DNA of 12,846 nucleotides, from NCBI GenBank assembly GCA_015494375.1, contig WGBL01000040.1, positions 1 through 12,846 on the forward strand, given 5' to 3'. Within the stretch, counting starts at the first letter, position 1; each line of letters begins with the position of its first letter. This DNA comes from Hyphomicrobiales bacterium (GTDB lineage Bacteria; Pseudomonadota; Alphaproteobacteria; Rhizobiales; S144-23). This document shows positions 6,720 through 12,846 of the stretch, one piece after another. A program made the translations under genes and the position numbers. The notes under the pieces were generated by a model. The model searched no databases. It was not told the origin of the DNA and worked only from the letters and a program-made list of their open reading frames with translations.

Positions 6720-6960
6720 CCTGCGTAAGCGATGCAATTGTGGCAATGCCTTCATGGATTTCCGGCTTCGCGGGAGTGACGTTGAAGAAGACGGAGATGA
6801 CGAAACGAGGCGGTGGCCGACGGTACAGAAGCCTGGATGGTGAACCGGACAGCAGTGGGCCAAGCCCGAGGACCGCGATGACGTCAAACAAGGGGCGCGC
6901 AACCAGGATATCGTCTTTCATGTGGGGCCATTCGCTCGGCGGCACAAAGGTATGAGTGCG
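6720..6960. other. Non-coding stretch between higBA and groEL terminator
   Basis: No credible gene is seen. It holds pieces that look like decayed dispersed intergenic repeats of alphaproteobacteria: ggatttccggcttcgcggga (6758-6777 region) and gggccaagcccgagga (6857-6872). A 145-residue open frame on the minus strand covers it but runs through repeat copy C and has no recognisable domain. Confidence 0.4.
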
Positions 6961-6966
6961 CAGAGC

Positions 6967-7000
6967 AAAAAGCCGGGCGGGACACAAGCCCCGCCCGGCC
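6967..7000 (-). terminator. Rho-independent terminator of groESL
   Basis: A perfect 10-bp stem GCCGGGCGGG/CCCGCCCGGC (6972-6981 and 6990-6999) encloses an 8-nt loop. On the minus strand it is followed by five T residues (6971-6967). It lies about 90 bp after the groEL stop codon. Confidence 0.88.
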
Positions 7001-7053
7001 AAAGAATATTCGCACCTCAGATTGTCGTAACCGAGATGCGGCATGCGACTTTT

Positions 7054-7083
7054 GATGGGCGCGGATGGGCGCCGATGGGCGCT
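7054..7083. repeat. 10-bp tandem repeat, three units
   Basis: gatgggcgcg, gatgggcgcc and gatgggcgct follow one another exactly. They end 5 bp before the groEL stop codon, so they lie in the 3' untranslated part of its mRNA. Confidence 0.85.
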
Positions 7084-7088
7084 GACGC

Positions 7089-8729
7089 CTACATCATGCC
7101 GTCCATGCCGCCCATGCCGCCCATGCCGCCGGGCACAGCCGCCTCCTCCTTCTTCGGAGCCTCGGCGACACCGGCCTCGGTGGTGATCAGGAGGCTCGCC
7201 ACCGATGCGGCATCCTGGAGTGCCGTGCGCACGACCTTGGTCGGGTCGATGATGCCCGCCTCGAACATGTCGACATAGGCGTCGTTCTGGGCGTCATAGC
7301 CGAACGAGGTCTCCGACTTCTCAAGCACCTTGCCGACCACGATCGAGCCCTCGACACCGGCATTCTCCGAGATCTGGCGAATGGGTGCCTCGAGCGCCCG
7401 CCGGACGATGTTGATGCCGGCATTTTGATCATCATTCTCGCCCTCGATGGTGATCGCCTTGGCAGCGCGCAAGAGCGCCACACCACCGCCCGGCACGATG
7501 CCTTCCTCGACGGCTGCGCGGGTGGCGTTCAAGGCATCGTCGACGCGGTCCTTGCGCTCCTTCACCTCCACCTCGGTGGCGCCGCCGACACGGATCACCG
7601 CAACACCGCCTGCGAGCTTGGCGAGACGCTCCTGGAGCTTCTCGCGGTCGTAGTCCGAGGTCGTCTCCTCGATCTGCACCTTGATCTGGTTGACCCGGGC
7701 CTCGATGTCCTCCTTCTTGCCCGCGCCATCGACGATGGTGGTATCGTCCTTGGTGATCGCGACCCGCTTGGCCTGGCCGAGCATGTCGAGGGTGACATTC
7801 TCGAGCTTGATGCCGAGGTCCTCGGAGATGACCTGGCCGCCCGTGAGGATCGCGATATCCTGAAGCATCGCCTTGCGGCGGTCACCAAAGCCCGGCGCCT
7901 TGACGGCGGCAATCTTGAGGCCGCCGCGGAGCTTGTTGACGACCATGGTGGCGAGCGCCTCGCCCTCGACGTCCTCGGCGATCACAAGCAGCGGCTTGCC
8001 CGACTGCACCACCGCCTCAAGCAACGGCAGCATCGATTGCAGGTTGGACAGCTTCTTCTCGTGGATGAGGATATAGGGGTCCTCGAGCTCGACCGTCATC
8101 TTCTCGGCGTTGGTCACGAAATAGGGCGAGATATAACCGCGGTCGAACTGCATGCCCTCAACGGTCTCGAGCTCGAACTCGAGCGCCTTCGACTCCTCGA
8201 CCGTAATGACGCCGTCATTGCCCACCTTCTGCATCGCCTCGGCGATTTTCTCGCCGACGATCACATCACCATTGGCCGAGATGGTGCCGACCTGAGCGAT
8301 CTCCTCGCTCGATTTGACCTTTTTCGACATCTTCTCGATTTCGCTCACCACCTGGCCCACGGCCTTGTCGACACCGCGCTTCAAGTCCATGGGGTTCATG
8401 CCGGCGGCGACATACTTGAGGCCCTCGCGCAAGATCGCCTGGCCGAGGATGGTCGCTGTCGTGGTGCCGTCGCCGGCGACATCGTTGGTCTTCGATGCCA
8501 CCTCGCGCAGCATCTGCGCGCCCATGTTCTCGAACTTGTCCTCAAGCTCGATCTCCTTGGCGACGGTGACACCGTCCTTGGTGGTGCGCGGCGCACCGAA
8601 CGACTTTTCGATAATGACGTTGCGGCCCTTGGGACCGAGCGTCACACGCACGGCATTGGCCAGTATGTCGACACCGCGCAGCATCCGCTCGCGGGCGTCG
8701 GTTGAGAATTTGACTTCCTTGGCAGCCAT
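7089..8729 (-). CDS. groEL: Chaperonin GroEL (60 kDa)
   Basis: The 546-residue subunit of the tetradecameric class I chaperonin folds proteins in the cytoplasm with ATP and GroES. The ATP-binding GDGTTTAT motif starts at residue 86. Other signatures are LGPKGRNVIIEKSFGAP near the N terminus, the AAVEEGIVPGGG chaperonin signature, and a Gly-Met-rich tail (GGMGGMGGMDGMM). The tail is canonical, which argues for the main housekeeping GroEL rather than a divergent paralogue. AAGGAG lies six bases before the ATG. It is the second gene of groESL, behind an unusually long 369-bp spacer, and is followed by a strong terminator. Confidence 0.98.
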   Translation of the reverse strand: MAAKEVKFSTDARERMLRGVDILANAVRVTLGPKGRNVIIEKSFGAPRTTKDGVTVAKEIELEDKFENMGAQMLREVASKTNDVAGDGTTTATILGQAILREGLKYVAAGMNPMDLKRGVDKAVGQVVSEIEKMSKKVKSSEEIAQVGTISANGDVIVGEKIAEAMQKVGNDGVITVEESKALEFELETVEGMQFDRGYISPYFVTNAEKMTVELEDPYILIHEKKLSNLQSMLPLLEAVVQSGKPLLVIAEDVEGEALATMVVNKLRGGLKIAAVKAPGFGDRRKAMLQDIAILTGGQVISEDLGIKLENVTLDMLGQAKRVAITKDDTTIVDGAGKKEDIEARVNQIKVQIEETTSDYDREKLQERLAKLAGGVAVIRVGGATEVEVKERKDRVDDALNATRAAVEEGIVPGGGVALLRAAKAITIEGENDDQNAGINIVRRALEAPIRQISENAGVEGSIVVGKVLEKSETSFGYDAQNDAYVDMFEAGIIDPTKVVRTALQDAASVASLLITTEAGVAEAPKKEEAAVPGGMGGMGGMDGMM

Positions 8730-9098
8730 ATCGGGCTCCTTGATTGTCTAAAGATTGGTTTGAGGTTGTCTTCGGTTGTCTTCTTGAGCTTCTTGTTTCT
8801 TGAGTCCTGATTGACTTGATGCTGATCGACGAGCCGAGCCGTGCCGGCAGCGGGTTCTAGTGAGGCCAGAGACTCATGATCGACGGCTCATGAACGAACG
8901 ACAGAGCTCAACCGAGGTGAGCCGCCCAAGCGACCGGGTTCGCCGCCCGTTGCACGCGCGATCCCATCGCAAAGTGTCTGAGCTCTCTGTCTCTCTGTGA
9001 ACGTGAACTCTGGCCGTTCGCTTGCCACTGACCGATGAACTTGCCAGCAAGGCCCTCGCAAAACGTGCGCGCAACCGATCGTGCTCTGCACTCAGCAC
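8730..9098. other. Long groES-groEL spacer
   Basis: The 369-bp non-coding spacer within groESL holds no gene I can support. On the groEL mRNA side there is an exact 10-bp tandem repeat (ggttgtcttc at 8764-8773 and 8774-8783, plus strand) in a purine-rich leader. CTCATGA occurs twice (8873-8879, 8887-8893), and GCTCA/TGAGC can pair around 8906-8924. No convincing internal promoter was found. Confidence 0.6.
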
Positions 9099-9383
9099 TC
9101 AGCCGATCACGCCCATAATGTCGGACTCCTTCATAATCAACAGCTCCTCGCCATCGATCTTGACCTCGGTGCCCGACCATTTGCCAAACAGCACCTTGTC
9201 GCCCTCCTTGACATCGAGTGGCGTGATCTTGCCGTTCTCACGGGCGCCTGGCCCGACCGCAATGACTTCGCCTTGCTGGGGTTTCTCGGCGGCGGTGTCG
9301 GGGATGATGATGCCGCCGGCGGTCTTCTGCTCTTCCTCAAGCCGGCGAACCACCACCCGGTCATGAAGTGGACGGAATTTCAT
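9099..9383 (-). CDS. groES: Co-chaperonin GroES (10 kDa)
   Basis: The 94-residue GroES protomer forms the heptameric lid of the GroEL folding chamber. It starts MKFRPLHDRVVVRR and contains the mobile loop (EEEQKTAGGIIIPDTAAEKPQQGEV, with the GGIIIP anchor) followed by the VLFGKWSGTEVKIDGEELLIMKESDIMGVI strand region. Length is typical. GGGAG lies about nine bases before the ATG. It is the first gene of the operon, controlled by the heat-shock promoter and CIRCE element upstream, with a roughly 140-nt leader. Confidence 0.97.
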   Translation of the reverse strand: MKFRPLHDRVVVRRLEEEQKTAGGIIIPDTAAEKPQQGEVIAVGPGARENGKITPLDVKEGDKVLFGKWSGTEVKIDGEELLIMKESDIMGVIG

Positions 9384-9458
9384 GGATTTCTACTCCCGCA
9401 TGTCATCACCGTGCATTGACAAGCACGCGTTGCAGCATTTTGGCTTGGAAACTCGTCT

Positions 9459-9483
9459 TGCTTTAAGGCTTGGCCCTAAAGCA
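9459..9483 (-). promoter_or_regulatory. Hairpin in groES mRNA leader
   Basis: On the minus strand an 11-bp stem, UGCUUUAGGGC pairing with GCCUUAAAGCA (one G-U pair), encloses a CAA loop. It sits directly downstream of CIRCE in the transcribed leader. On the plus strand the wobble position becomes a mismatch, so the fold favours the minus-strand RNA. No poly-U follows, so it is not a classic terminator. Confidence 0.55.
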
Positions 9484-9488
9484 GTTTG

Positions 9489-9515
9489 TTAGCACTCACT
9501 CGAGGTGAGTGCTAA
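9489..9515. promoter_or_regulatory. CIRCE operator (HrcA binding site)
   Basis: The sequence TTAGCACTC-N9-GAGTGCTAA is an exact match to the CIRCE consensus bound by the HrcA repressor. The arms extend to 12 bp (9488-9499 and 9505-9516). It lies just downstream of the predicted groES transcription start, the usual position for repression. hrcA itself is not in the window. Confidence 0.97.
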
Positions 9516-9527
9516 CACATGCGGCTA

Positions 9528-9559
9528 CGCAAATAGGCATGCGCGCGGCGGGTGTCAAG
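9528..9559 (-). promoter_or_regulatory. groESL heat-shock promoter (sigma32, overlapping sigma70)
   Basis: On the minus strand CTTG (9559-9556), 18 bp, then CCTATTTGCG (9537-9528) matches the alphaproteobacterial sigma32 consensus CTTG-N17/18-CYTATNTNNG at every defined base. The same DNA also reads TTGACA-N17-TATTTG, a good housekeeping promoter. Transcription would start near 9522, just before CIRCE. Confidence 0.85.
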
Positions 9560-10073
9560 AGGTTTTGCCGGAATATGCCGCGAACGCAGCCGACACGACA
9601 CCGGCGAATGTTAAGGCCAGGGGGTGCTGCCGGAACGCATCGGGAGCGCGTACACGATCATTGGCGAGATCAAGCACGGCGGCGGTCCCGCTGGAACGTG
9701 CGGGAGTTCGGCTGCAACAGGCGGTGGCGCAATAGCAATAGGGGCGGCTCTGTTTTGCCAGCGCGTCTTGTCAGAGCGTCCTGGCAGCTGGGCTGAGCTT
9801 CACTGATACCGCCAAGCCGATCAGACCGCCAAGCGGATTGTAGCGGCGAACGAAACGATCGAGGCGCCCCATCGAGGTGCCCCGATTGAGCCGGACCTCT
9901 TGAGCCCTACCGAACATGGCCATGGGCGAGACAGACGCCTTGTCATGCCCGCACGCTTCTTCCGCATTCAACTCAGTTGCGCAATCGGTCGTGCCATCAA
10001 CCTAGTTGCGCAGCATGAGTGGTCAATCCCCGGGGCGCGTGATGGGGCTTGCCCCCGGCCCGAGGATGACAAG
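9560..10073. other. Gene-free stretch between groESL promoter and ftsB
   Basis: No gene is supported here. Open frames at 9624-9806 (plus) and 9771-9971 (minus) start with GTG or TTG, lack domains and were rejected. The stretch contains a 16-bp direct repeat at 9969-9984 and 9998-10013 and a REP-like fragment (ggggcttgcccccggcccga, from 10044). It may be decayed coding DNA. Confidence 0.5.
9969..10013. repeat. Paired AGTTGCGCA direct repeats, operator-like
   Basis: caactcagttgcgcaa (9969-9984) and caacctagttgcgcag (9998-10013) are 29 bp apart start to start, close to three helical turns. Each contains the palindromic core TTGCGCAA or a near match. No regulator gene is adjacent. Confidence 0.5.
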
Positions 10074-10168
10074 TCTGCCATCTGACATCTAACACGTGAC
10101 ACCTGAATCTGGTTCCGGGCGATGGGAGAAGGCAATTCAGAAACCGGGAAGCAGGAGCCGGAAGCCTC
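10074..10168. repeat. Second locus of the two heptad motifs
   Basis: CCTGACA-type heptads at 10074-10112 (tctgcca, tctgaca, tctaaca, cgtgaca, cctgaat, ctgg) are followed after about 20 bp by AAGCCAG-type heptads at 10134-10168 (aattcag, aaaccgg, gaagcag, gagccgg, aagcctc). Both types also occur together near 1421-1560, in the opposite order. Confidence 0.7.
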
Positions 10169-10311
10169 GGAGCCCGATTTTATCACTCGCAATGAGGGCC
10201 CGCTCGTTTTCCTATTACGTCTTTTGCGCGCCTTTACCCGCCCTTAACCGGCGTTCGACTAGAAACCGACCTGTCAGTTGGACGACACAAACAGGTCTTG
10301 CGTAGCGTCTC

Positions 10312-10635
10312 ATGTATCGGTTGGTGGGTGATAGGTCACGGTTCTGGCAGACTCTGGTCTCGCTCGTCTGCATCGCGCTGATGACCTACTTTGCCTACCA
10401 TGCGATCAATGGCCGATTTGGCCTCGAGGCGCGCAGCCGGCTGCAATCACGCATCGAGCTTCTCGAGCGACAGCTGGCCCGCCTCGAGGCCGATCGCAAT
10501 CGGCTCGGCCGCAACATCGCGCTGCTTGATCGCGACAAGCTTGATCCGGACATGCTCGATGAGCAGGCGCGCCGGCTCCTGAGTTTCTCCTATCCCGATG
10601 AGCTCATCTTGAGCGAGGCTATCGCCTGGCGCTGA
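10312..10635 (+). CDS. ftsB: FtsB/DivIC-type septum formation initiator
   Basis: The 107-residue bitopic inner-membrane protein would act in the FtsQLB divisome subcomplex that triggers septal peptidoglycan synthesis. A short cytoplasmic N terminus is followed by one membrane helix (about 11-30, FWQTLVSLVCIALMTYFAYHA). A periplasmic coiled coil with heptad leucines follows (LQSRIELLERQLARLEADRNRLGRNIALLDRDKLDPDMLDEQARRLL). The DPDMLDEQAR segment is typical of the alphaproteobacterial family. In many alphaproteobacteria the gene sits between eno and pdhA; pdhA is present downstream but eno is not upstream here. The ribosome-binding site is weak. A 7-bp inverted repeat (10268-10274, 10291-10297) lies just upstream. 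Confidence 0.9.
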   Translation: MYRLVGDRSRFWQTLVSLVCIALMTYFAYHAINGRFGLEARSRLQSRIELLERQLARLEADRNRLGRNIALLDRDKLDPDMLDEQARRLLSFSYPDELILSEAIAWR

Positions 10636-10870
10636 GCCGAGCGCTTTGCATTGCTTCTCTGGCTCTCCTCTGACCTCTCCCTTTGCGCTTTGCTCTGCCC
10701 CTCGCCATCCGCCGTGCCTAGCGCTCTGCCCGCGCCCTGGCCCACGCCCGGTGGCGCCCATTGCGTGGGGCGCGCGGTCGTGTAAACTTGCCCGCGAGCC
10801 GGGCGCAAGCGGTGCTCGCCGTAGGCTCGCCCGCCCTAAGAGGGCGACAGGACACGGGCAAGGAAATCCC

Positions 10871-11974
10871 ATGGCCAAACGTTCAGCCCACAAAGCCAAC
10901 AAAAGAAACGGTAGCAGCAAAGAAGCGCCCCCCCAGCTCAAACGGGGGCAACCGACAAAGGACAAGAACAACAACAGCAAAAAAGACAATTTGCGCCGGA
11001 ATGCGCCACCCCCTCTCAGCCTCGAGGAGGAGCGCGCCGCCTATCGCGACATGCTGCTCATTCGCCGCTTCGAGGAGAAGGCCGGCCAGCTCTATGGCAT
11101 GGGGCTGATTGGCGGCTTCTGCCACCTTTACATCGGCCAGGAGGCCGTGGTTGTCGGCATGCAGATGACCATCGAAGAGGGCGATCAGGTCATCACCAGC
11201 TACCGCGACCACGGCCATATGCTCGCCTGCGGGATGGATCCCAAGGGCGTGATGGCGGAGCTTACGGGCCGGCGCAGCGGCTATTCCAAGGGTAAGGGCG
11301 GCTCAATGCACATGTTTTCGCTCGAGAAGGGCTTTTACGGCGGCCATGGCATCGTCGGCGCCCAGGTGCCGCTGGGGACGGGGCTCGCCTTTGCCAACCG
11401 CTATCGCGGCGATGGACGGGTCTCGCTCACCTATTTCGGCGACGGCGCCGCCAATCAGGGCCAGGTCTATGAATCGTTCAACATGGCCAAGCTCTGGAAT
11501 TTGCCGGTGGTCTATATCATCGAGAACAACAAATATGCCATGGGCACCGAGATCAGCCGCGCCTCCTCGACCACCGACCTGTCTCAGCGGGGCCTGAGCT
11601 TCGGCATCCCGGGCGAGCAGGTGGACGGCATGGACGTGCGCGCCGTCAAGGCGGCCGGCGAGATGGCGGTGGCGCGCGCGCGCGCGGGCGAGGGGCCCTA
11701 TATCCTCGAGATGCTCACCTATCGCTATCGCGGCCACTCGATGTCGGACCCCGCCAAATACCGCAGTCGCGAGGAAGTGCAGAAGGTGCGCGAGGAGCAG
11801 GACCCCATCGAGCGCGTGCGCCGCCGGCTCATCGCGGCGGGCGAGAGCGAGGAGGTACTCAAGGCGATCGACAAGGAAGTTCGCGCCATTGTCAACGAGG
11901 CTGCGGCTTTTGCCCAGAGCGATCCCGAGCCTGACCCGAGCGAGCTTACAACCGACGTCTATGCCGAGGCGTGA
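10871..11974 (+). CDS. pdhA: Pyruvate dehydrogenase E1 component, alpha subunit
   Basis: The 367-residue alpha subunit of the alpha2beta2 E1 enzyme decarboxylates pyruvate with thiamine diphosphate and passes the acetyl group to E2, feeding the TCA cycle. The thiamine diphosphate motif is GDGAANQG, ending with the ENNKYAMGT segment. The active-site-loop sequence YRGHSMSDPAKYRSREEV is present. A Lys/Asn-rich N-terminal tail of about 50 residues precedes LSLEEERAAYRDMLLIRRFEEKAGQLYGMGLIGGFCHLYIGQEA, as in other alphaproteobacterial PdhA. The ATG at 10871 is chosen because AAGGA lies six bases upstream; the frame remains open for another 75 codons. pdhB would normally follow, but here a Uma2-family gene starts 8 bp after the stop. 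Confidence 0.97.
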   Translation: MAKRSAHKANKRNGSSKEAPPQLKRGQPTKDKNNNSKKDNLRRNAPPPLSLEEERAAYRDMLLIRRFEEKAGQLYGMGLIGGFCHLYIGQEAVVVGMQMTIEEGDQVITSYRDHGHMLACGMDPKGVMAELTGRRSGYSKGKGGSMHMFSLEKGFYGGHGIVGAQVPLGTGLAFANRYRGDGRVSLTYFGDGAANQGQVYESFNMAKLWNLPVVYIIENNKYAMGTEISRASSTTDLSQRGLSFGIPGEQVDGMDVRAVKAAGEMAVARARAGEGPYILEMLTYRYRGHSMSDPAKYRSREEVQKVREEQDPIERVRRRLIAAGESEEVLKAIDKEVRAIVNEAAAFAQSDPEPDPSELTTDVYAEA

Positions 11975-11982
11975 GGTGCACC

Positions 11983-12651
11983 ATGGCCGAGCCCAAAGCA
12001 AAACCCGCGACCTATGCCGACATCGAGGCGCTGCCGCCCAATATCGTGGGCGAGATCATCTTTGGCGCGCTGGTAACCCACCCGCGACCGGCCCCCAAAC
12101 ACGGTGGCGCCGCGAGCGCTCTGGGCATGCTGACGGGCAATGCCTATCAGTTTGGCCGCGATGGCCCGGGTGGCTGGGTCTTTGTTGTTGAGCCGGAACT
12201 CCACTTGGGCCCCCATGTGCTCGTGCCCGACATCGGGGGCTGGCGTCGCGAGCGCTTGGCGAATATGCCGGATGCGCCCTATTTCGAGACTCCGCCCGAT
12301 TGGCTTTGCGAGGTACTCTCGCCGTCGACTGAGAAGTATGACCGTGGCGACAAGCGGCGCATCTATGGCCGGTTCGGGGTTGGCCATCTCTGGTTCGTGG
12401 ACCCCGTGGCACAAGTCCTCGAGGTGTTCGAGCGCCAGGGCGAGGATTGGCTGCTCACCCACACATTCGTCGAGCGCGAGGAGGTATGCGCACCGCCCTT
12501 TGGCGAACTCACATTCTCGCTCGGGCTCCTTTGGCCGTTCGATGAGCCGGACGAAGCCAAGGCCTCGGCCGCAGCCGAGGGCGCAGGAGCGCCGAACGAA
12601 GCGGAAGCGGGCGCGGACGTGGAGGGCGAGCGAGATGGCGGCGCGTCGTAG
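11983..12651 (+). CDS. Uma2-family protein with PD-(D/E)xK nuclease fold
   Basis: A 222-residue member of the Uma2 (DUF820) family, whose restriction-endonuclease-like fold has no firmly established physiological role. Candidate catalytic residues are in place: D83 in VLVPDI, E110 in WLCEVLSPST and K124 in DKRRIY, followed by HLWFVDP, a pattern diagnostic of the family. After about residue 187 an Ala/Glu-rich acidic tail follows. GAGGTG overlaps the pdhA stop and lies four bases before the ATG, so translation is probably coupled to pdhA. A second copy starts 753 bp downstream. The N-terminal pattern (YADIEALPPNIVGEIIFGAL) fits the family. Confidence 0.92.
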   Translation: MAEPKAKPATYADIEALPPNIVGEIIFGALVTHPRPAPKHGGAASALGMLTGNAYQFGRDGPGGWVFVVEPELHLGPHVLVPDIGGWRRERLANMPDAPYFETPPDWLCEVLSPSTEKYDRGDKRRIYGRFGVGHLWFVDPVAQVLEVFERQGEDWLLTHTFVEREEVCAPPFGELTFSLGLLWPFDEPDEAKASAAAEGAGAPNEAEAGADVEGERDGGAS

Positions 12652-12735
12652 CCCGCACTCAATGTGCTTGTCCCAGCCCGACGCGAGCGCGCGTGAAACC
12701 AACCTCGACCGCTGTGCCAAGGCCTGAGGCGCACC
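12652..12735. other. Spacer between tandem Uma2 genes, with pdhA-tail similarity
   Basis: The last 20 bp (12716-12735) read gccaaggcctgaggcgcacc. They match 16 of 20 positions of the DNA before the first Uma2 gene (gccgaggcgtgaggtgcacc), which includes the final codons and stop of pdhA. The rest shows no feature. Confidence 0.6.
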
Positions 12736-12832
12736 ATGGCCGAGCCCAAAGCAAAACCCGCCACCTATGCCGACATCGAGGCGCTGCCGCCCAATATCGT
12801 GGGCGAGATCATCTTTGGCGCGCTCGTGACCC
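12736..12832 (+). CDS. Second Uma2-family gene, 5' part only
   Basis: The first 32 codons are present and encode exactly the first 32 residues of the upstream Uma2 protein. Only three of 96 bases differ, all synonymous third positions (Ala9 GCG/GCC, Leu30 CTG/CTC, Val31 GTA/GTG). The ribosome-binding region is also conserved. The genomic sequence stops here, as the following 14 bases look like adapter, so length and integrity are unknown. It is probably a tandem paralogue inserted before pdhB. Confidence 0.88.
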
Positions 12833-12846
12833 CTGTCTCTTATACA
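12833..12846. other. Sequencing-adapter remnant (Tn5 mosaic end)
   Basis: CTGTCTCTTATACA equals the first 14 bases of the synthetic Tn5 mosaic end used in transposase-based library kits. Natural Tn5 outside ends differ at the fourth base. The alignment of the two Uma2 copies breaks exactly at this junction. This is a contig-end artefact, not genome. Confidence 0.95.

Noticed and set aside
6607..7044. 145-codon minus-strand open frame between higBA and groEL
   Set aside because: It overlaps the groESL terminator and repeat copy C. The reading frame resembles translated intergenic repeat.
7425..8705. 426-codon open frame antisense to groEL
   Set aside because: It is the well-known kind of long antisense frame over groEL. 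The Asp/His/Leu-rich product has no domain.
9624..9806. 60-codon frame with a Gly/Ala-rich stretch faintly like thiolase ends
   Set aside because: The GTG start, a stop just upstream, and a similarity too short and too generic to call a pseudogene.
9771..9971. 66-codon minus-strand frame ending in a hydrophobic stretch
   Set aside because: The TTG start has no ribosome-binding site, and no family is recognised. It could be decayed coding DNA but cannot be supported.
10646..10870. 75-codon N-terminal extension of pdhA
   Set aside because: The composition is unlike PdhA. The ATG at 10871 has a good ribosome-binding site and gives the expected Lys-rich N terminus.

Overview
The window is a chromosomal fragment of an alphaproteobacterium, most likely of the Hyphomicrobiales (Rhizobiales) type. 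This is inferred from the GC-rich housekeeping genes, the Lys-rich N-terminal tail of the pyruvate dehydrogenase E1 alpha subunit, the ftsB-pdhA pairing, and a groESL promoter that fits the alphaproteobacterial sigma32 consensus next to a perfect CIRCE operator. I could not search databases, so genus and species are open.

Layout, left to right. Trigger factor (tig, minus strand) is followed by a stretch of two 7-bp-period repeat arrays and a 21-bp direct repeat, then tRNA-Leu(UAG) on the minus strand. Divergent from the tRNA is lepA (elongation factor 4), with a clear promoter. Three tightly spaced genes of visibly lower GC follow lepA on the same strand: a DUF6338-type membrane protein, a 63-residue Pro/Lys-rich protein and an unrecognised soluble protein of about 287 residues. 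Next come a 61-residue double-membrane-segment protein and a higBA toxin-antitoxin pair (minus strand). Both modules are bracketed by three same-orientation copies of a short structured repeat. The groES-groEL operon (minus strand) follows, with a heat-shock promoter, CIRCE, a leader hairpin, an unusually long internal spacer and a strong terminator. About 800 bp of largely gene-free, repeat-bearing DNA leads to ftsB and pdhA (plus strand). The window ends with a Uma2-family nuclease-fold gene just behind pdhA and the start of a second, nearly identical Uma2 gene.

The core genes concern protein folding (tig, groES, groEL), translation (lepA, tRNA-Leu), division (ftsB) and central carbon metabolism (pdhA). 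The accessory material is concentrated at 3.8-7.0 kb and after 11.98 kb. The most interesting signals are the three-copy repeat that brackets the small modules, the accessory trio appended to lepA, and the tandem Uma2 genes behind pdhA. I found no large new multi-gene system that I can defend.

The last 14 bases (12833-12846) match the synthetic Tn5 mosaic end used in transposase-based sequencing libraries. They are almost certainly adapter sequence rather than genome, so the real sequence ends at about 12832, inside the second Uma2 copy.
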